Assembly (NCBI RefSeq): GCF_013336795.1
Contig: NZ_JAAFZT010000050.1
Location: 124,499 to 188,498 of the forward strand
Reading direction: 5' to 3'
From: Alteripontixanthobacter muriae
GTDB taxonomy: Bacteria > Pseudomonadota > Alphaproteobacteria > Sphingomonadales > Sphingomonadaceae
DNA: 64,000 bases
The stretch's first letter is position 1. Each line of letters begins with the position of its first letter. The translations under genes were made by a program, and so were the position numbers. This document shows positions 18,443 to 28,676 of the stretch, piece by piece. The notes beneath the pieces are model-generated. The model searched no databases, was not told the DNA's origin, and saw nothing but the letters and a program-made list of their open reading frames with translations.

Positions 18443-20488
18443 GTGACCACATCCGGACCGATCCGCACCGAAACCCATGACGACGTCATGGTCATCATTT
18501 CCGATAATCCGCCGGTGAATGCCTTGGGGCAGGCCGTGCGCAAGGGCCTGGCGGACGGCATTGCGGCTGCGCTGGCAGATGATTCAATCAAGGCGGTGGT
18601 GATCCGCTGCGAGGGGCGCACCTTCTTTGCAGGAGCCGATATCACCGAATTCGGCAAGCCGCCCGTCGGCCCGAACCTGCCCGAGGTTTGCGATGCGATC
18701 GAGGCGAGCGACAAGCCCGTGGTCGCCGCCATTCACGGCACCGCACTGGGCGGTGGCTGCGAAGTGGCGCTGGCCTGTCACTACCGCGTGGCCGTTCCTT
18801 CCGCGAAGCTTGGTCTGCCCGAGGTCAAGCTGGGTCTCATCCCCGGCGCTGCCGGGACGCAGCGACTGCCGCGACTGGTCGGGGCGGAAGCAGCCCTGCC
18901 GCTGGTTGTGGGCGGCAACCCGATTTCTGCGAAGAAGGCAGAGTCGATCGGCTTGCTGGACACTGTCGCTGAAGAAGGCAATCTCGAACAGGATGCCATT
19001 GCTTTCGCAAGGTCGAAGATCGGGCAAGGAGTGCCGCGCACCTCGGAAAAGAATGCAAACAAGGACGGCGTCGCAAACCCCGCCATCTTCGACGATTTCC
19101 GTCAGCAGAATACCCGCAAGCTGAAGGGTTTCGACGCGCCGGAGGCAGCGATTGCTGCCGTCAAGGCAGCGGGTGAACTGCCCTATGCCGAAGGCGTCGC
19201 CAAGGAGCGTGAGCTGTTCGGCAAGCTGATGGCCGGCACCCAGAGTGCCGCGATGCGCCACTATTTCTTTGCCGAACGGGCGGCCAACAAGATCGACGAC
19301 ATTCCGGCCGACACGCCGCTGATCGACATCGCAAAGGTCGGCATCATCGGGGCTGGCACCATGGGCGGCGGGATCGCGATGAACTTTCTGTCCGCAGGCG
19401 TACCCGTCACCATGCTGGAGATGAAGCAGGATGCGCTCGAGAGCGGCACCGGCGTGATGCGCAAGAATTACGACAATGCTGCCAAGCGTGGGCGGATGAA
19501 GCCGGAACAGGTGGATGCCGCGATGGGACTGTTGTCCACCACGCTGGACTATGCCGATCTGGCCGATTGCGACCTCGTCATCGAGGCCGTGTTCGAGAGC
19601 ATGGACGTGAAAAAGGACGTGTTCGGCAAGTTGGACGCTCATGTGAAACAAGGTGCGATTCTCGCGTCCAACACCAGCTATCTGAACGTGGACGAGATCG
19701 CACAGGCGACATCACGCCCCGGCTATGTTCTAGGCCTGCATTTCTTCTCGCCCGCCAACATCATGAAGCTGCTGGAGATCGTGCGAGGCGCAGAAACGCG
19801 AGATGACGTGCTCGCCACGGCAATGAAGCTGGCGAAGAAGATCGGCAAGGTCGCGGTAGTCTCCGGCGTGTGCGACGGGTTCATCGGCAACCGGATGCTT
19901 TCGCCGCGTCAGAAGCAGGCGAACGAACTGGTGATGGAAGGCGCGAATTACTGGGATGTCGACGATGTCCTGGTGGATTTCGGCTTCCCGATGGGTCCGT
20001 TCCAGATGGGCGATCTTGCCGGGGTGGACATCGGCTGGCATCGCGATCCGTCTAAGGTGACCAATGTCCGCGAGGCGCTGTGTGCCGTGGGGCGTTTCGG
20101 CCAGAAGACCGGCAAGGGCTTCTACGATTACGATGCCTCGCGCAATCGCACGCCTTCGGACGAAACCAAGGCCATCATCGCCGATTTCGCTGCGAAGGAA
20201 GGGCGTGAACAGCGCGACATCGGAGCCGACGAGATCAGGGAACGCCTGCTCTACCCGATGGTAAACGAGGGCGCGAAGATCCTGGACGAAGGCATGGCGC
20301 AGCGGGCCAGCGATATCGATGTCGTCTGGGTCAACGGCTATGGCTGGCCGGTCTTCACTGGCGGGCCGATGTTCTGGGCCGATACCATCGGCCTCGACAA
20401 GGTGGTCGCCGGCCTCGACAAATACGGGCTGGAGGTCAGCGACTACCTCCGCGGCAAGGCCGAAAGAGGCGAACGCTTCAACTCATGA
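18443..20488 (+). CDS. FadB/FadJ-type bifunctional enoyl-CoA hydratase/3-hydroxyacyl-CoA dehydrogenase
   Basis: A 681-residue beta-oxidation enzyme. The GTG at 18443 has AAGGAG eight bases upstream; an ATG at 18422 is also in frame but overlaps the previous gene and has no such site. The N-terminal crotonase domain (residues 1-190) has [24 protein letters not shown] and [20 protein letters not shown], with both catalytic glutamates. The dehydrogenase part starts near residue 295 with the NAD fingerprint [15 protein letters not shown], followed by [19 protein letters not shown] and [13 protein letters not shown]. Together the two domains hydrate enoyl-CoA and oxidise the 3-hydroxyacyl-CoA. It follows the serine hydrolase and ends at a strong terminator. 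Confidence 0.93.
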   Translation: MTTSGPIRTETHDDVMVIISDNPPVNALGQAVRKGLADGIAAALADDSIKAVVIRCEGRTFFAGADITEFGKPPVGPNLPEVCDAIEASDKPVVAAIHGTALGGGCEVALACHYRVAVPSAKLGLPEVKLGLIPGAAGTQRLPRLVGAEAALPLVVGGNPISAKKAESIGLLDTVAEEGNLEQDAIAFARSKIGQGVPRTSEKNANKDGVANPAIFDDFRQQNTRKLKGFDAPEAAIAAVKAAGELPYAEGVAKERELFGKLMAGTQSAAMRHYFFAERAANKIDDIPADTPLIDIAKVGIIGAGTMGGGIAMNFLSAGVPVTMLEMKQDALESGTGVMRKNYDNAAKRGRMKPEQVDAAMGLLSTTLDYADLADCDLVIEAVFESMDVKKDVFGKLDAHVKQGAILASNTSYLNVDEIAQATSRPGYVLGLHFFSPANIMKLLEIVRGAETRDDVLATAMKLAKKIGKVAVVSGVCDGFIGNRMLSPRQKQANELVMEGANYWDVDDVLVDFGFPMGPFQMGDLAGVDIGWHRDPSKVTNVREALCAVGRFGQKTGKGFYDYDASRNRTPSDETKAIIADFAAKEGREQRDIGADEIRERLLYPMVNEGAKILDEGMAQRASDIDVVWVNGYGWPVFTGGPMFWADTIGLDKVVAGLDKYGLEVSDYLRGKAERGERFNS

Positions 20489-20495
20489 TTAAGAA

Positions 20496-20530
20496 GGGAG
20501 CGGGCCGGCCAGAGCGGCCGGCCCGCTCCC
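20496..20530. terminator. Perfect 15-bp hairpin terminator
   Basis: The arms GGGAGCGGGCCGGCC (20496-20510) and GGCCGGCCCGCTCCC (20516-20530) pair without mismatch around the loop AGAGC. It lies 7 bases after the FadB-type stop and 2 bases before the YihY stop on the other strand, so it can serve both convergent genes. A short T-containing run (GTTCAATTGTTTG) follows on the plus strand. Confidence 0.88.
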
Positions 20531-20532
20531 GT

Positions 20533-21708
20533 TCAATTGTTTGAATTGCGCGCCGATTTGCGTGCAAGTCTCTCCATCTCGCGGCGACGCTTCTTCTCCT
20601 GCACGGCCAGCGCATGGCCGCGCAGAACCGTGCTGTCGGCCAGGACCGCGCCCCTTTCACCCAAGGGCGCTTCCGGCCCGATGGTGGAATCCTGCAGCGT
20701 CTGCCGCTCGGCCTCTGCATTCACCAGCGCACCCAGCAGGATCGCATAGGCCGACAGGAACAGCCACATCAGGAAGACCACGATGGCCGACAGCGATCCA
20801 TAGGTCGCGTTGTAATCCGAGATATAGGCGACATAGAGCGAGAAGCCGAACGACACGGCGATAAACAGCAGGGTGGCGAGCACGGCACCCGGCGTCAGCC
20901 AGCGCCATTGCGCCCGCGCCCGATCGGGTCCGAAGCGCATGATGACGGCAAACCCCAGGCTGCCCAGCGCGATGGCGAAACCCCAGGTCAGGAGGCTGAA
21001 CAGGCTTTCGACCCGCGACCCGATCAGGATGGATGTCTGCGTCTGCAGCCAAGTGAAGACGCTGCCGCTGACAATGCCGACCAGGGCGATGCCGATGGCG
21101 CACAGGGTCAGCAAGGCGGCGCGAGCGGTAATCTTGATGATCCCGCGGGTCTCTTTTTCCTCGTTGATGACATTCAGGGCCTTGATCAGGCCGCTGGCCG
21201 CTCGCATCCCGCCATAGATGGCGAAGGCAAGCGCGATCAGCAGGGCAAGACCCGTCACGCCGGAACTGGTCGTCACGACCGCAAGCAATTGCGCTTCGAT
21301 CAGGGTGGCAGCATCGCTTGGCAGCACTTCGACCAGCGCGTTCATCTGCCGTTCGACCATGCTGACATCGCCGATCAGGCCATAAATCATGACAGTACTG
21401 GCGATGAGCGGGGTGATGGCAAGAAAGGTGAAAAAGGCGACTCCGCCTGCCAGAAGGTTCAGATTGTGGAAACCCGCCATCATGAAAACGCGCTTCAGGA
21501 CCTGGATCCACGCTGCCCGCGGAAGGCGCCAGGGCGATTCAGCGATTGCGCCAGGTGTCTCGATAGGCAATGGTGCGCCATCGTCATCGCCAGCGGGTTC
21601 GCCCTCATGTGACGATGCAGGACGGGATTGGGGATGCGGCTGGATGGCGTGTCTCCGGTTGCCTTCGGGGTCTGGAGTTTTCGCGGTCGTAATGGGTTTC
21701 GCTCTCAC
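20533..21708 (-). CDS. YihY/BrkB-family inner-membrane protein
   Basis: A 391-residue polytopic membrane protein of the YihY/virulence factor BrkB family (once mis-annotated as RNase BN). After a hydrophilic N-terminal tail of about 70 residues come the family segments NLNLLAGGVAFFTFLAITPLIAS, GGMRAASGLIKALNVINEE, and the C-terminal ATYGSLSAIVVFLMWLFLSAYAILLGA. The C-terminal tail is basic (EKKRRREMERLARK). The function is not known with certainty. The start ATG at 21708 lies inside the 5' end of the divergent tamA gene (21692), so either its promoter is inside tamA or a later start is used; the next Met pair is near residue 75, which would cut only the hydrophilic tail. Confidence 0.85.
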   Translation of the reverse strand: MRAKPITTAKTPDPEGNRRHAIQPHPQSRPASSHEGEPAGDDDGAPLPIETPGAIAESPWRLPRAAWIQVLKRVFMMAGFHNLNLLAGGVAFFTFLAITPLIASTVMIYGLIGDVSMVERQMNALVEVLPSDAATLIEAQLLAVVTTSSGVTGLALLIALAFAIYGGMRAASGLIKALNVINEEKETRGIIKITARAALLTLCAIGIALVGIVSGSVFTWLQTQTSILIGSRVESLFSLLTWGFAIALGSLGFAVIMRFGPDRARAQWRWLTPGAVLATLLFIAVSFGFSLYVAYISDYNATYGSLSAIVVFLMWLFLSAYAILLGALVNAEAERQTLQDSTIGPEAPLGERGAVLADSTVLRGHALAVQEKKRRREMERLARKSARNSNN

Positions 21709-24070
21709 ACGCTATGGTCTTCTGGCAGGTGCTGCCTGGGCGGCGCTGGGCTGCGCGGGGCAAGCTCTGGCGCAGGAAGGACCCATGGCAGAGCAGCAGC
21801 CGATCCCTGCGGACAGGGCCGGGCAGAGCGACGTGCTGGCAGACATACCGATGCCGCCGCCCCCGCCGGAGGACGCGGCATTGCCGTCGATCCCGCCCAT
21901 CATCGAAATGGATGAATTCCGCGAAGCGATCCCTGACCTGGATGTCGACAACGACCCAGAACTCGATCGGCCGCTCGAATCCATTGCCGAATTCGAACGC
22001 CGCATGGCTGTCGAAGCTGGGGAAGACGACGCCGAGGCGCTGGCGGACATCAATCCTGGCGCTGAAATTGCGCTGCCGCCACTCGATGTCGAAGACGGGG
22101 CGGAAGTTCCGCTTGGCGACCCGGCGCTTGCAGATGGCGATCCGGTCGAAGAAATCGGCGACGCGCCTATTCGCGACGCCGAGCTTGCTGCGCCTTTGCC
22201 GCCGCTGGGCGAATTTCAGGTCGAGCCTGTCGAATTTGCCGATGCCGAGGACGGGAGCGACGTTCTCGAAGTGGATTACGCCGTTGCGATCAACGGTCTG
22301 GAGGAAGCGGACGAGGCGACGGAAGCCGACCTTCGCGGCACCTTCGCGAACCTTTCCGCGCTTGAGAATGACGATGGCGACGCGGCCAATATCGCGCAGA
22401 TTGCCGCGCGTCTTGCCGAGGACAGCGTCCTTATCAAGCGTTTGCTGGCCGCAGAAGGCTGGTTTTCCGCAGAGGTCGAGACCCGCGTCGACCGTTCGGA
22501 GGCAGCCGATGGTCAGCCGCTGACCGCAGTGCTCGACGTGATGCCGGGCGAGCGCTACGAATTTGCCGAGATCAATATCGACGCGCCGCCGGTTGTGCCC
22601 GAAGGGCTGATCGCCGACAATCTGCCGCTCGAGGTGGGCAGTCCCATCATCGCCCAACGGGTTCAGGCCGCCGAGGCAAATGTTGCAGTGACCCTGCCGC
22701 AGCAGGGTTATCCTTTTGCCGAGGTCGGGCAGCGCGACATTCTGCTCGACCCGGAAACCGGCGACGGCGTCTATACCTTGCCTGTCGATCCGGGTGTTAG
22801 GGCACGGTTCGGCGGCTTCAGCACGTCGGGCGACATGGCTTTCGGTGCGGAGCATCTGCGGACCCTGTCCCGCTTCGAGCGGGGCGAGCTCTACGACAGT
22901 CGCATGGTCGACGATCTGCGCCAGGCCCTGGTGGCGACCGGCCTCTTCAACACCGTGGCAGTGACACCGGAACGCACGGGCGAAACCGCAGAAGACGGCA
23001 CTGAACTGGTCACGATTGCGGTGGAACAGAACGCCGGACCCGCGCGGACGCTGGCCGCAGGTGCAGGTTATGGCACCGGGCAGGGCGTGCGGCTTGAAGC
23101 CAGCTGGACCCATCGCAACCTGTTTCCGCCAGAAGGTGCGTTGATCGTCAACGGCGTGGCCGGCACGCAGGAACAGGGCGCGGGCGTGATCTTCCGCCGG
23201 TCCAACGCGGGGCGGCGCGACCGGACCTTTTCTGCCGCTGCCGAGGCGCTGCATACGAATTACGAGGCCTATGAGGCGTTCACCGCCCGGCTTGCGACCC
23301 GCGTCGCCTATGATTCCACGCCGATCTGGCAGAAGCCGTTTACCTATGCCTATGGCGCGCAATTGCTTGCGACGAATGAGGACGACTTCAATCCTGAGAC
23401 GGGCCTGCGCGAAAGGCGGACCTTCTTTATCGGCGGATTGCAGGGGCAGGTGGGCTTCGACACGACCGAAAGCCTGCTCAACCCGGTCGAAGGTTTCCGC
23501 GTCACGGCGCTGGTCGAACCGGAAGGATCGCTGCAGGACGGCTTTACGCCCTATGTGCGTGCGCGGCTGGACGCTTCAGCCTATTATCCCGTCGGCGACA
23601 GCTTCGTTATTGCAGGGCGCGTGGCGCTCGGCACCATTCAGGGCATCGACCGCTTCGACCTTGCACCGTCACGCCGGTTTTATGGCGGCGGGGGCGGTTC
23701 GGTGCGGGGCTTCGGCTATCAGAACCTCGGCCCGAAATCGCTTGAGCCGAACCCCGATTTCGATCCCGACGATCCAGAGAACGAGGAAGACCCCTTCATC
23801 ACTCGTCCGATCGGCGGACGCAGCCTGAACGAAGCGGCGATCGAGGTGCGGTACCGCTTTGGCGACTTCGGGATCGTCGGCTTTGTCGATGCCGGGCAGG
23901 TCTATGAAAGCACCACGCCCGATTTCTCCAACCTGCGCTTCGGCGCTGGCATCGGCGGGCGGTTCTACACCAATTTCGGACCCTTGCGCCTCGATATCGC
24001 TACTCCGCTGGGCCGGCAGGAGGGTGAAAGCCTGATCGCTGTCTACGTCTCGATCGGTCAGGCCTTCTGA
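21692..24070 (+). CDS. tamA: TamA-like Omp85-family outer-membrane assembly protein
   Basis: A 792-residue Omp85 protein, the outer-membrane part of the translocation and assembly module. The chosen ATG (21692) gives a signal peptide (FALTRYGLLAGAAWAALGCAGQALA). Residues of about 30-230 are very acidic and proline-rich and form a low-complexity extension not found in E. coli TamA (577 residues). POTRA-like segments follow (LLAAEGWFSAEVETRV, FSTSGDMAFGAEHLRTLSRF), then the barrel with GGGGSVRGFGYQNLGP, which matches the conserved VRGF/Y loop of the family, and a C-terminal VYVSIGQAF strand. The stop overlaps the tamB start by one base. The pair inserts autotransporters and helps phospholipid traffic. 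Confidence 0.9.
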   Translation: MGFALTRYGLLAGAAWAALGCAGQALAQEGPMAEQQPIPADRAGQSDVLADIPMPPPPPEDAALPSIPPIIEMDEFREAIPDLDVDNDPELDRPLESIAEFERRMAVEAGEDDAEALADINPGAEIALPPLDVEDGAEVPLGDPALADGDPVEEIGDAPIRDAELAAPLPPLGEFQVEPVEFADAEDGSDVLEVDYAVAINGLEEADEATEADLRGTFANLSALENDDGDAANIAQIAARLAEDSVLIKRLLAAEGWFSAEVETRVDRSEAADGQPLTAVLDVMPGERYEFAEINIDAPPVVPEGLIADNLPLEVGSPIIAQRVQAAEANVAVTLPQQGYPFAEVGQRDILLDPETGDGVYTLPVDPGVRARFGGFSTSGDMAFGAEHLRTLSRFERGELYDSRMVDDLRQALVATGLFNTVAVTPERTGETAEDGTELVTIAVEQNAGPARTLAAGAGYGTGQGVRLEASWTHRNLFPPEGALIVNGVAGTQEQGAGVIFRRSNAGRRDRTFSAAAEALHTNYEAYEAFTARLATRVAYDSTPIWQKPFTYAYGAQLLATNEDDFNPETGLRERRTFFIGGLQGQVGFDTTESLLNPVEGFRVTALVEPEGSLQDGFTPYVRARLDASAYYPVGDSFVIAGRVALGTIQGIDRFDLAPSRRFYGGGGGSVRGFGYQNLGPKSLEPNPDFDPDDPENEEDPFITRPIGGRSLNEAAIEVRYRFGDFGIVGFVDAGQVYESTTPDFSNLRFGAGIGGRFYTNFGPLRLDIATPLGRQEGESLIAVYVSIGQAF

Positions 24071-27000
24071 TGGCGGTGGATGACGACGATGTGACCGGGC
24101 CCGGGCTTGGCCACGCCGTGCAGGACGAAGGCACCTACATTGATGCCGAAGAGCATGAGGTGCAGCAGCGACCCAGTTGGGGGCGGCGGATTGCCGTCCG
24201 GATCTCGAAAATTCTCGTCTTCATCATCCTCGGCATCGTCGCTCTGCTCGCGCTTGTCTATTTCGGGCTGAACAGCGGCCCGGGCAAGCGGTTCATCGCC
24301 AACCAGATCGCGGGTTACGAATTCGAGAACGGCATGCAGATCGAGATCGACCGTATCGGCGGGTCGATCTACGGCGAGATGATATTGGAAGGCTTGGCCG
24401 TTCGCGATCCCGAAGGCACTTTCCTGACCTCGCCGGAAGTGGTGGTGGACTGGCGGCCTTTCGCCTTCATCAACGATCATGTCGACATCCGTTCGGCAAC
24501 GGCAGAGCGGATGACCTTGCTGCGGCTGCCGGAATTCTACGAAGTTCCTGAAACGGACGATCCGCTTCTGCCCGATCTCGACATTGACATCGATCGCCTC
24601 GCGATCGGACGTTTCATCGTCGAACCCGTGGTTACAGGCGAACGGCGTGTCGCCAGCCTGGCAGGTGAGGTTCACATTGCCGACCGCCGGGCGCAGGTCG
24701 TCCTGAACGGAGCGACCATTGCAGGCGAAGGACGCGCTGGTGGCGACGAAATCCGCCTGGTTCTGGATGCCGTGCCGGAAGAGAACCGCCTGGCCCTGGA
24801 CCTTGCACTGGATGCACCCGCAGACGGTGTGCTGGCAGCGCTCGCCGGGCTGGATCAGAGCATTGCGGTAAACGTGAAAGGACGCGGCGACTGGGCCGCG
24901 TGGAATGGGCAGCTCGACGCCGATCTCGGCGGCGAGAGCTTCGCCGATCTCGCGATCATCGCCCGTGACGGTACTTTCACGTTGCGCGGCCCCACGCGCG
25001 TCGCGCGGCTGCTGGAAGGGCAAGCCGCCGCTCTGCTTGGGCCCGTGACAGCCGTCGATGTGACCTTCACGCCCGAAGAGCGGCGGGTCGAACTGGCTGG
25101 CAGCATCAGCAGCGACGCTTTCCGCCTTAACGCGAATGGCGGCATCGATCTTTCGGACAACAGCTTCGATGCAATGCGCATCGGCTTCGTTCTTCTGCGG
25201 CCCTCGGTTCTGGCGGAGGATCTGCGCGGCAGCGGGCTTCGCGGCAATCTGGTGCTGGACGGCGCCTTCACCGCGCCCGAAGTGGCCTATACCATCAATG
25301 CAAATCGTATCCTGTTCAATGACATCGGGCTGCAGAACTTGCGGGCGACGGGGCAGGCCAGGGTCGACCCCGACCGGATTTTCATTCCGGTGGATGCGCG
25401 CATCGAACGGATAACCGGGCTGGACAGCGTTGCCGGCGGGACGCTGACCAACGTTCGCCTGAATGGCGACATCGCGATCGAGGGCACGCGCCTTCTTTCC
25501 GATAATCTGCGCATCCGATCCGACCGGATCGATGCCGGGCTGATCCTGCTCGCGGACTTCTCGACCGGCCTGTACACCGCCGCTATCGACGGGCGGATTG
25601 ACAATTACCGCGTCGACGGAGTCGGCATTTTCGACATCAGCACCGATGTCGACCTGCGGACCGAGGCGCAGGGCTTTGCGCTTGCTGGCCGCGTCAACGT
25701 ACGTTCGCGTCTGATCGAAAATGAAGGCGTGCGCGATTTCCTCGGCGGGAACGCGGTTGCCGGGGCGGACATACGCTACGCCCCCGACGGCACGATCTAT
25801 TTTGACAATCTGGAACTGCAATCACCGCTTGTACGGGTGACGAGCGGCAGCGGATCGTACACGCAGGACGGGCGGATCGTTCTGGATGCAAGGGCCGTGA
25901 CGGAGCAATATGGCGAAGTCGGAGTCAGGGTGCGGGGCACGATTGCCGATCCCGATGCGACGATTACCGCCGCCAATCCGGACTTCGGGCTGGGTTTGTC
26001 GAACCTCAACGCGAACATCACGCGGTCCGGCAGCGGCTATCGGCTGAACGCCACCGCCAATACGGATTACGGACCGCTGACCGCCGACGTTATCGTCAAC
26101 GCTGGCGATGTGCTGACGCTCGACATCAACAGCGCCAATCTCGGCGGCATCGAATTTGCCGGATCGGTCCGGCAAACGCCTGCAGGCCCGTTCGCCGGGC
26201 GGCTTACCGCCAGCGGGCGCGGCATCGAAGGCGTGGTGCGGCTCGACAGTGAAGGGCAGTATCAGGCTGCCATCCTCAACCTGCGCGCGCGCGATGCCAG
26301 CCTGCCCGGCCCGGCGCAGCTCACCATCGGCACGGCAATCATCGACGCACGGGTGGTCCTGTACGACCAGCCCTATGTCGTGGCCGATGTTCAACTCGCC
26401 GACACTCGTTTCGGCGAGATCGTCATCGACGCCGCCCGCGCCATCGTCGATTACCGCGACGGTCGCGGTGACGCGAAGCTGCTGGCGCGCGGCACCAGCG
26501 GCGTGCCTTTCCGCATCGCCGCCAATGCCGATTTGCGGCCCGATCTGTGGCGAGCGGCAATTGAAGGGCGTGTGCGCGGCATCGAATTCGAAACGGTCAA
26601 CCCTGCGCGCATCGTGCCCGGTGATGGCGAGTACCGGCTGCTTCCCACGCGCGTCGATTTCGGCAGCGGCAATCTGCGCCTTGCAGGTACATATGGCGAC
26701 GGGATCAAGGTGCAGAGCCGTCTCGACTCGCTCGACCTCGACATCATCAATGCCTTCGTTCCGGGCCTTGGACTCGATGGAACCGCCACAGGCAGTCTCG
26801 ATTTTGCCTTGTCAGGCACCGGCGCTTTTCCAAGGGCCGATGCGAGACTGTCGATAGACGACTTCACCCGCACCACGGCGGTTTCCGTCAGCCAGCCCGT
26901 CGACATCAATTTCGTCGGCAAACTGCTGGCCGATGGCGGCGAGGCGCGGGCCGTCATTCGCCGCCGCGGCAGCGTGATCGGCAGAATGGTCGCCACGCTC

Positions 27001-28359
27001 AGCCCATTGCCGCCCGGCGCCGGTTCATGGAGCGAACGCCTGCTGCAAGCGCCGCTCGGCGGTGGCATCCGCTATAACGGGCCGGCCGACACGCTGTTCT
27101 CGCTGGCTGGCCAGCCCGACCAGCGCCTGTCTGGGCCGATCGGCATTGCGGCCGATTTCGGCTGCCGCGTCTCCGACCCGTGCCTACAGGGAATCATCCG
27201 GGCGAACAGCCTGACCTATGAGAACCTGGCGTACGGCACACGCCTGACGGATATGAACCTCAGCGCGCGCTTCAACGGCGATCGCCTGGAGATTGAGCGT
27301 CTGGCTGCCGAGGCGGGCGACGGGACCGTGCAGGCGACGGGCTTCATCAGCCTCGCTTCGGACAGCGGCTACCCCATGGATATCCGCATCGCACTGGACG
27401 ACGCCCGCCTGGCGCGCAGCGATGCCTTGTACACCGCCGCGACAGGCACCCTGCGCCTGACCAAGGCACCGGGCCGCGATGCCTTGCTTGCAGGCGAGCT
27501 TCTGCTGCCCGAAACGCGTTATGAGATCATACGCGAAGGCGCGGCCGAAATCCCCGAACTCACCGGCGTCCGGTTCAAGCCGCCACGCGGACCGCAGCGC
27601 ATTAGCGAAAGCGAACCGGAAGAGAGCCTGCCCGGCCTGTTTGAACAATTGCGCCTCGACATCGATCTGGTCGCACCGGAAGAACTGTACGTGTCCGGCA
27701 TGGGCCTGGAATCCGAATGGAGCGCGGATCTGAATATCGCCGGGTCGAGCGCGGCACCGGTCATGTCGGGCGAGGTGGAACTGATCCGCGGTACGCTCGG
27801 CTTTGCCGGACGCTCTTTCGACCTGACATCAGGCCGCCTTGCATTCACCGGTGGGCGCGAGATCAACCCGACGATCAACATCGTGGCGACCGAGGACATC
27901 GAGGACGTGACGGTCAACGTGGTCGTGACGGGCCGGGCGCAGAACCCGCAGATCGAGTTCACCAGCACACCCGGCCTGCCGCAAGACGAGATCATTTCGC
28001 GCATTCTGTTCGGCAGTTCGGTTGGCAATCTGTCCACCATTCAGGCGGTACAGCTTGCCGCTTCGCTCAATTCGCTTCGCGGATCGGGCGGCGGGCTGAA
28101 CCCGCTCGGCAAGCTGCGATCGGCCACGGGTGTCGACCGGCTCCGCATCCTCGGCGCGGATGAAACCAGCGGACGCGGCACCGCGCTCGCTGCGGGCAAA
28201 TATCTGACGGACGATATCTATGTCGAGCTGATTACCGATGCGCGCGGCTTCACCGCGACGCAGCTGGAAATCGCGATCACGCCCTTCCTGTCGATCCTGA
28301 CCCAGGCCGGTGGATCGGGCGGCACGGACGTCAATGTGCGCTACCGCCGGAATTATTGA
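24070..28359 (+). CDS. tamB: TamB-like translocation/assembly module inner-membrane protein
   Basis: A 1429-residue AsmA/TamB-family protein. It has an acidic cytoplasmic tail of about 50 residues, one membrane anchor (ILVFIILGIVALLALVYFGL), and a very long periplasmic beta-helical body with repeated short strands. The C-terminal DUF490/TamB domain has GLPQDEIISRILFGSSVGNLSTIQAVQLA near residue 1310. TamB spans the periplasm as a lipid-carrying groove and docks on TamA. The ATG overlaps the tamA stop (TGATG), so the two are translationally coupled. The length is in the normal range (1250-1450). Confidence 0.93.
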   Translation: MAVDDDDVTGPGLGHAVQDEGTYIDAEEHEVQQRPSWGRRIAVRISKILVFIILGIVALLALVYFGLNSGPGKRFIANQIAGYEFENGMQIEIDRIGGSIYGEMILEGLAVRDPEGTFLTSPEVVVDWRPFAFINDHVDIRSATAERMTLLRLPEFYEVPETDDPLLPDLDIDIDRLAIGRFIVEPVVTGERRVASLAGEVHIADRRAQVVLNGATIAGEGRAGGDEIRLVLDAVPEENRLALDLALDAPADGVLAALAGLDQSIAVNVKGRGDWAAWNGQLDADLGGESFADLAIIARDGTFTLRGPTRVARLLEGQAAALLGPVTAVDVTFTPEERRVELAGSISSDAFRLNANGGIDLSDNSFDAMRIGFVLLRPSVLAEDLRGSGLRGNLVLDGAFTAPEVAYTINANRILFNDIGLQNLRATGQARVDPDRIFIPVDARIERITGLDSVAGGTLTNVRLNGDIAIEGTRLLSDNLRIRSDRIDAGLILLADFSTGLYTAAIDGRIDNYRVDGVGIFDISTDVDLRTEAQGFALAGRVNVRSRLIENEGVRDFLGGNAVAGADIRYAPDGTIYFDNLELQSPLVRVTSGSGSYTQDGRIVLDARAVTEQYGEVGVRVRGTIADPDATITAANPDFGLGLSNLNANITRSGSGYRLNATANTDYGPLTADVIVNAGDVLTLDINSANLGGIEFAGSVRQTPAGPFAGRLTASGRGIEGVVRLDSEGQYQAAILNLRARDASLPGPAQLTIGTAIIDARVVLYDQPYVVADVQLADTRFGEIVIDAARAIVDYRDGRGDAKLLARGTSGVPFRIAANADLRPDLWRAAIEGRVRGIEFETVNPARIVPGDGEYRLLPTRVDFGSGNLRLAGTYGDGIKVQSRLDSLDLDIINAFVPGLGLDGTATGSLDFALSGTGAFPRADARLSIDDFTRTTAVSVSQPVDINFVGKLLADGGEARAVIRRRGSVIGRMVATLSPLPPGAGSWSERLLQAPLGGGIRYNGPADTLFSLAGQPDQRLSGPIGIAADFGCRVSDPCLQGIIRANSLTYENLAYGTRLTDMNLSARFNGDRLEIERLAAEAGDGTVQATGFISLASDSGYPMDIRIALDDARLARSDALYTAATGTLRLTKAPGRDALLAGELLLPETRYEIIREGAAEIPELTGVRFKPPRGPQRISESEPEESLPGLFEQLRLDIDLVAPEELYVSGMGLESEWSADLNIAGSSAAPVMSGEVELIRGTLGFAGRSFDLTSGRLAFTGGREINPTINIVATEDIEDVTVNVVVTGRAQNPQIEFTSTPGLPQDEIISRILFGSSVGNLSTIQAVQLAASLNSLRGSGGGLNPLGKLRSATGVDRLRILGADETSGRGTALAAGKYLTDDIYVELITDARGFTATQLEIAITPFLSILTQAGGSGGTDVNVRYRRNY

Positions 28360-28592
28360 TGCGCGCTGCGGCACTCTTGATTTTCGCCCTGCTTGCCGCT
28401 TGCGATCAGGAAGAGGACTTCGACACCCGCTTCGAACGGACCAAGGCTGACCTGGAATATCGCTCGGAGATCCTCGAGCGGGATTTGGCGACGCGCAGGG
28501 CGGCGGGGCAGGGCGAGCAGGCGGCTCCGACCGCGAACCCGTCCGCCGATCCTTCCATCGCCGGAGCAGCGGCGGCACCTGCGCCCGAATAG
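28359..28592 (+). CDS. Small lipoprotein in the tamAB operon
   Basis: This 77-residue protein starts at an ATG that overlaps the tamB stop by one base (TGATG). It has a short signal and lipobox ending in LLAAC, so the mature protein begins with Cys at residue 15. The rest is charged (DQEEDFDTRFERTKADLEYRSE) and likely helical, followed by an Ala/Pro-rich tail. No family is recognised. Its coupling to tamAB suggests a role with that module, but this rests on position alone. Confidence 0.75.
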   Translation: MRAAALLIFALLAACDQEEDFDTRFERTKADLEYRSEILERDLATRRAAGQGEQAAPTANPSADPSIAGAAAAPAPE

Positions 28593-28676
28593 CGCTTGCA
28601 TGTCCCGGGGGCAGGGCCGACACTGACACATCCAGGCATTGACCATCAGGCGCGGCCTGCGCCATTGAGAGCCGTG

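Noticed and set aside
21605-23362. Minus-strand open frame of 585 codons inside tamA
   Set aside because: It is a shadow of the tamA frame; the translation is Arg/His/Gly-rich without hydrophobic or motif pattern.
24058-25821. Minus-strand open frame of 587 codons inside tamB
   Set aside because: It is antisense to the coupled tamA-tamB reading frame, has no ribosome-binding site and no domain.
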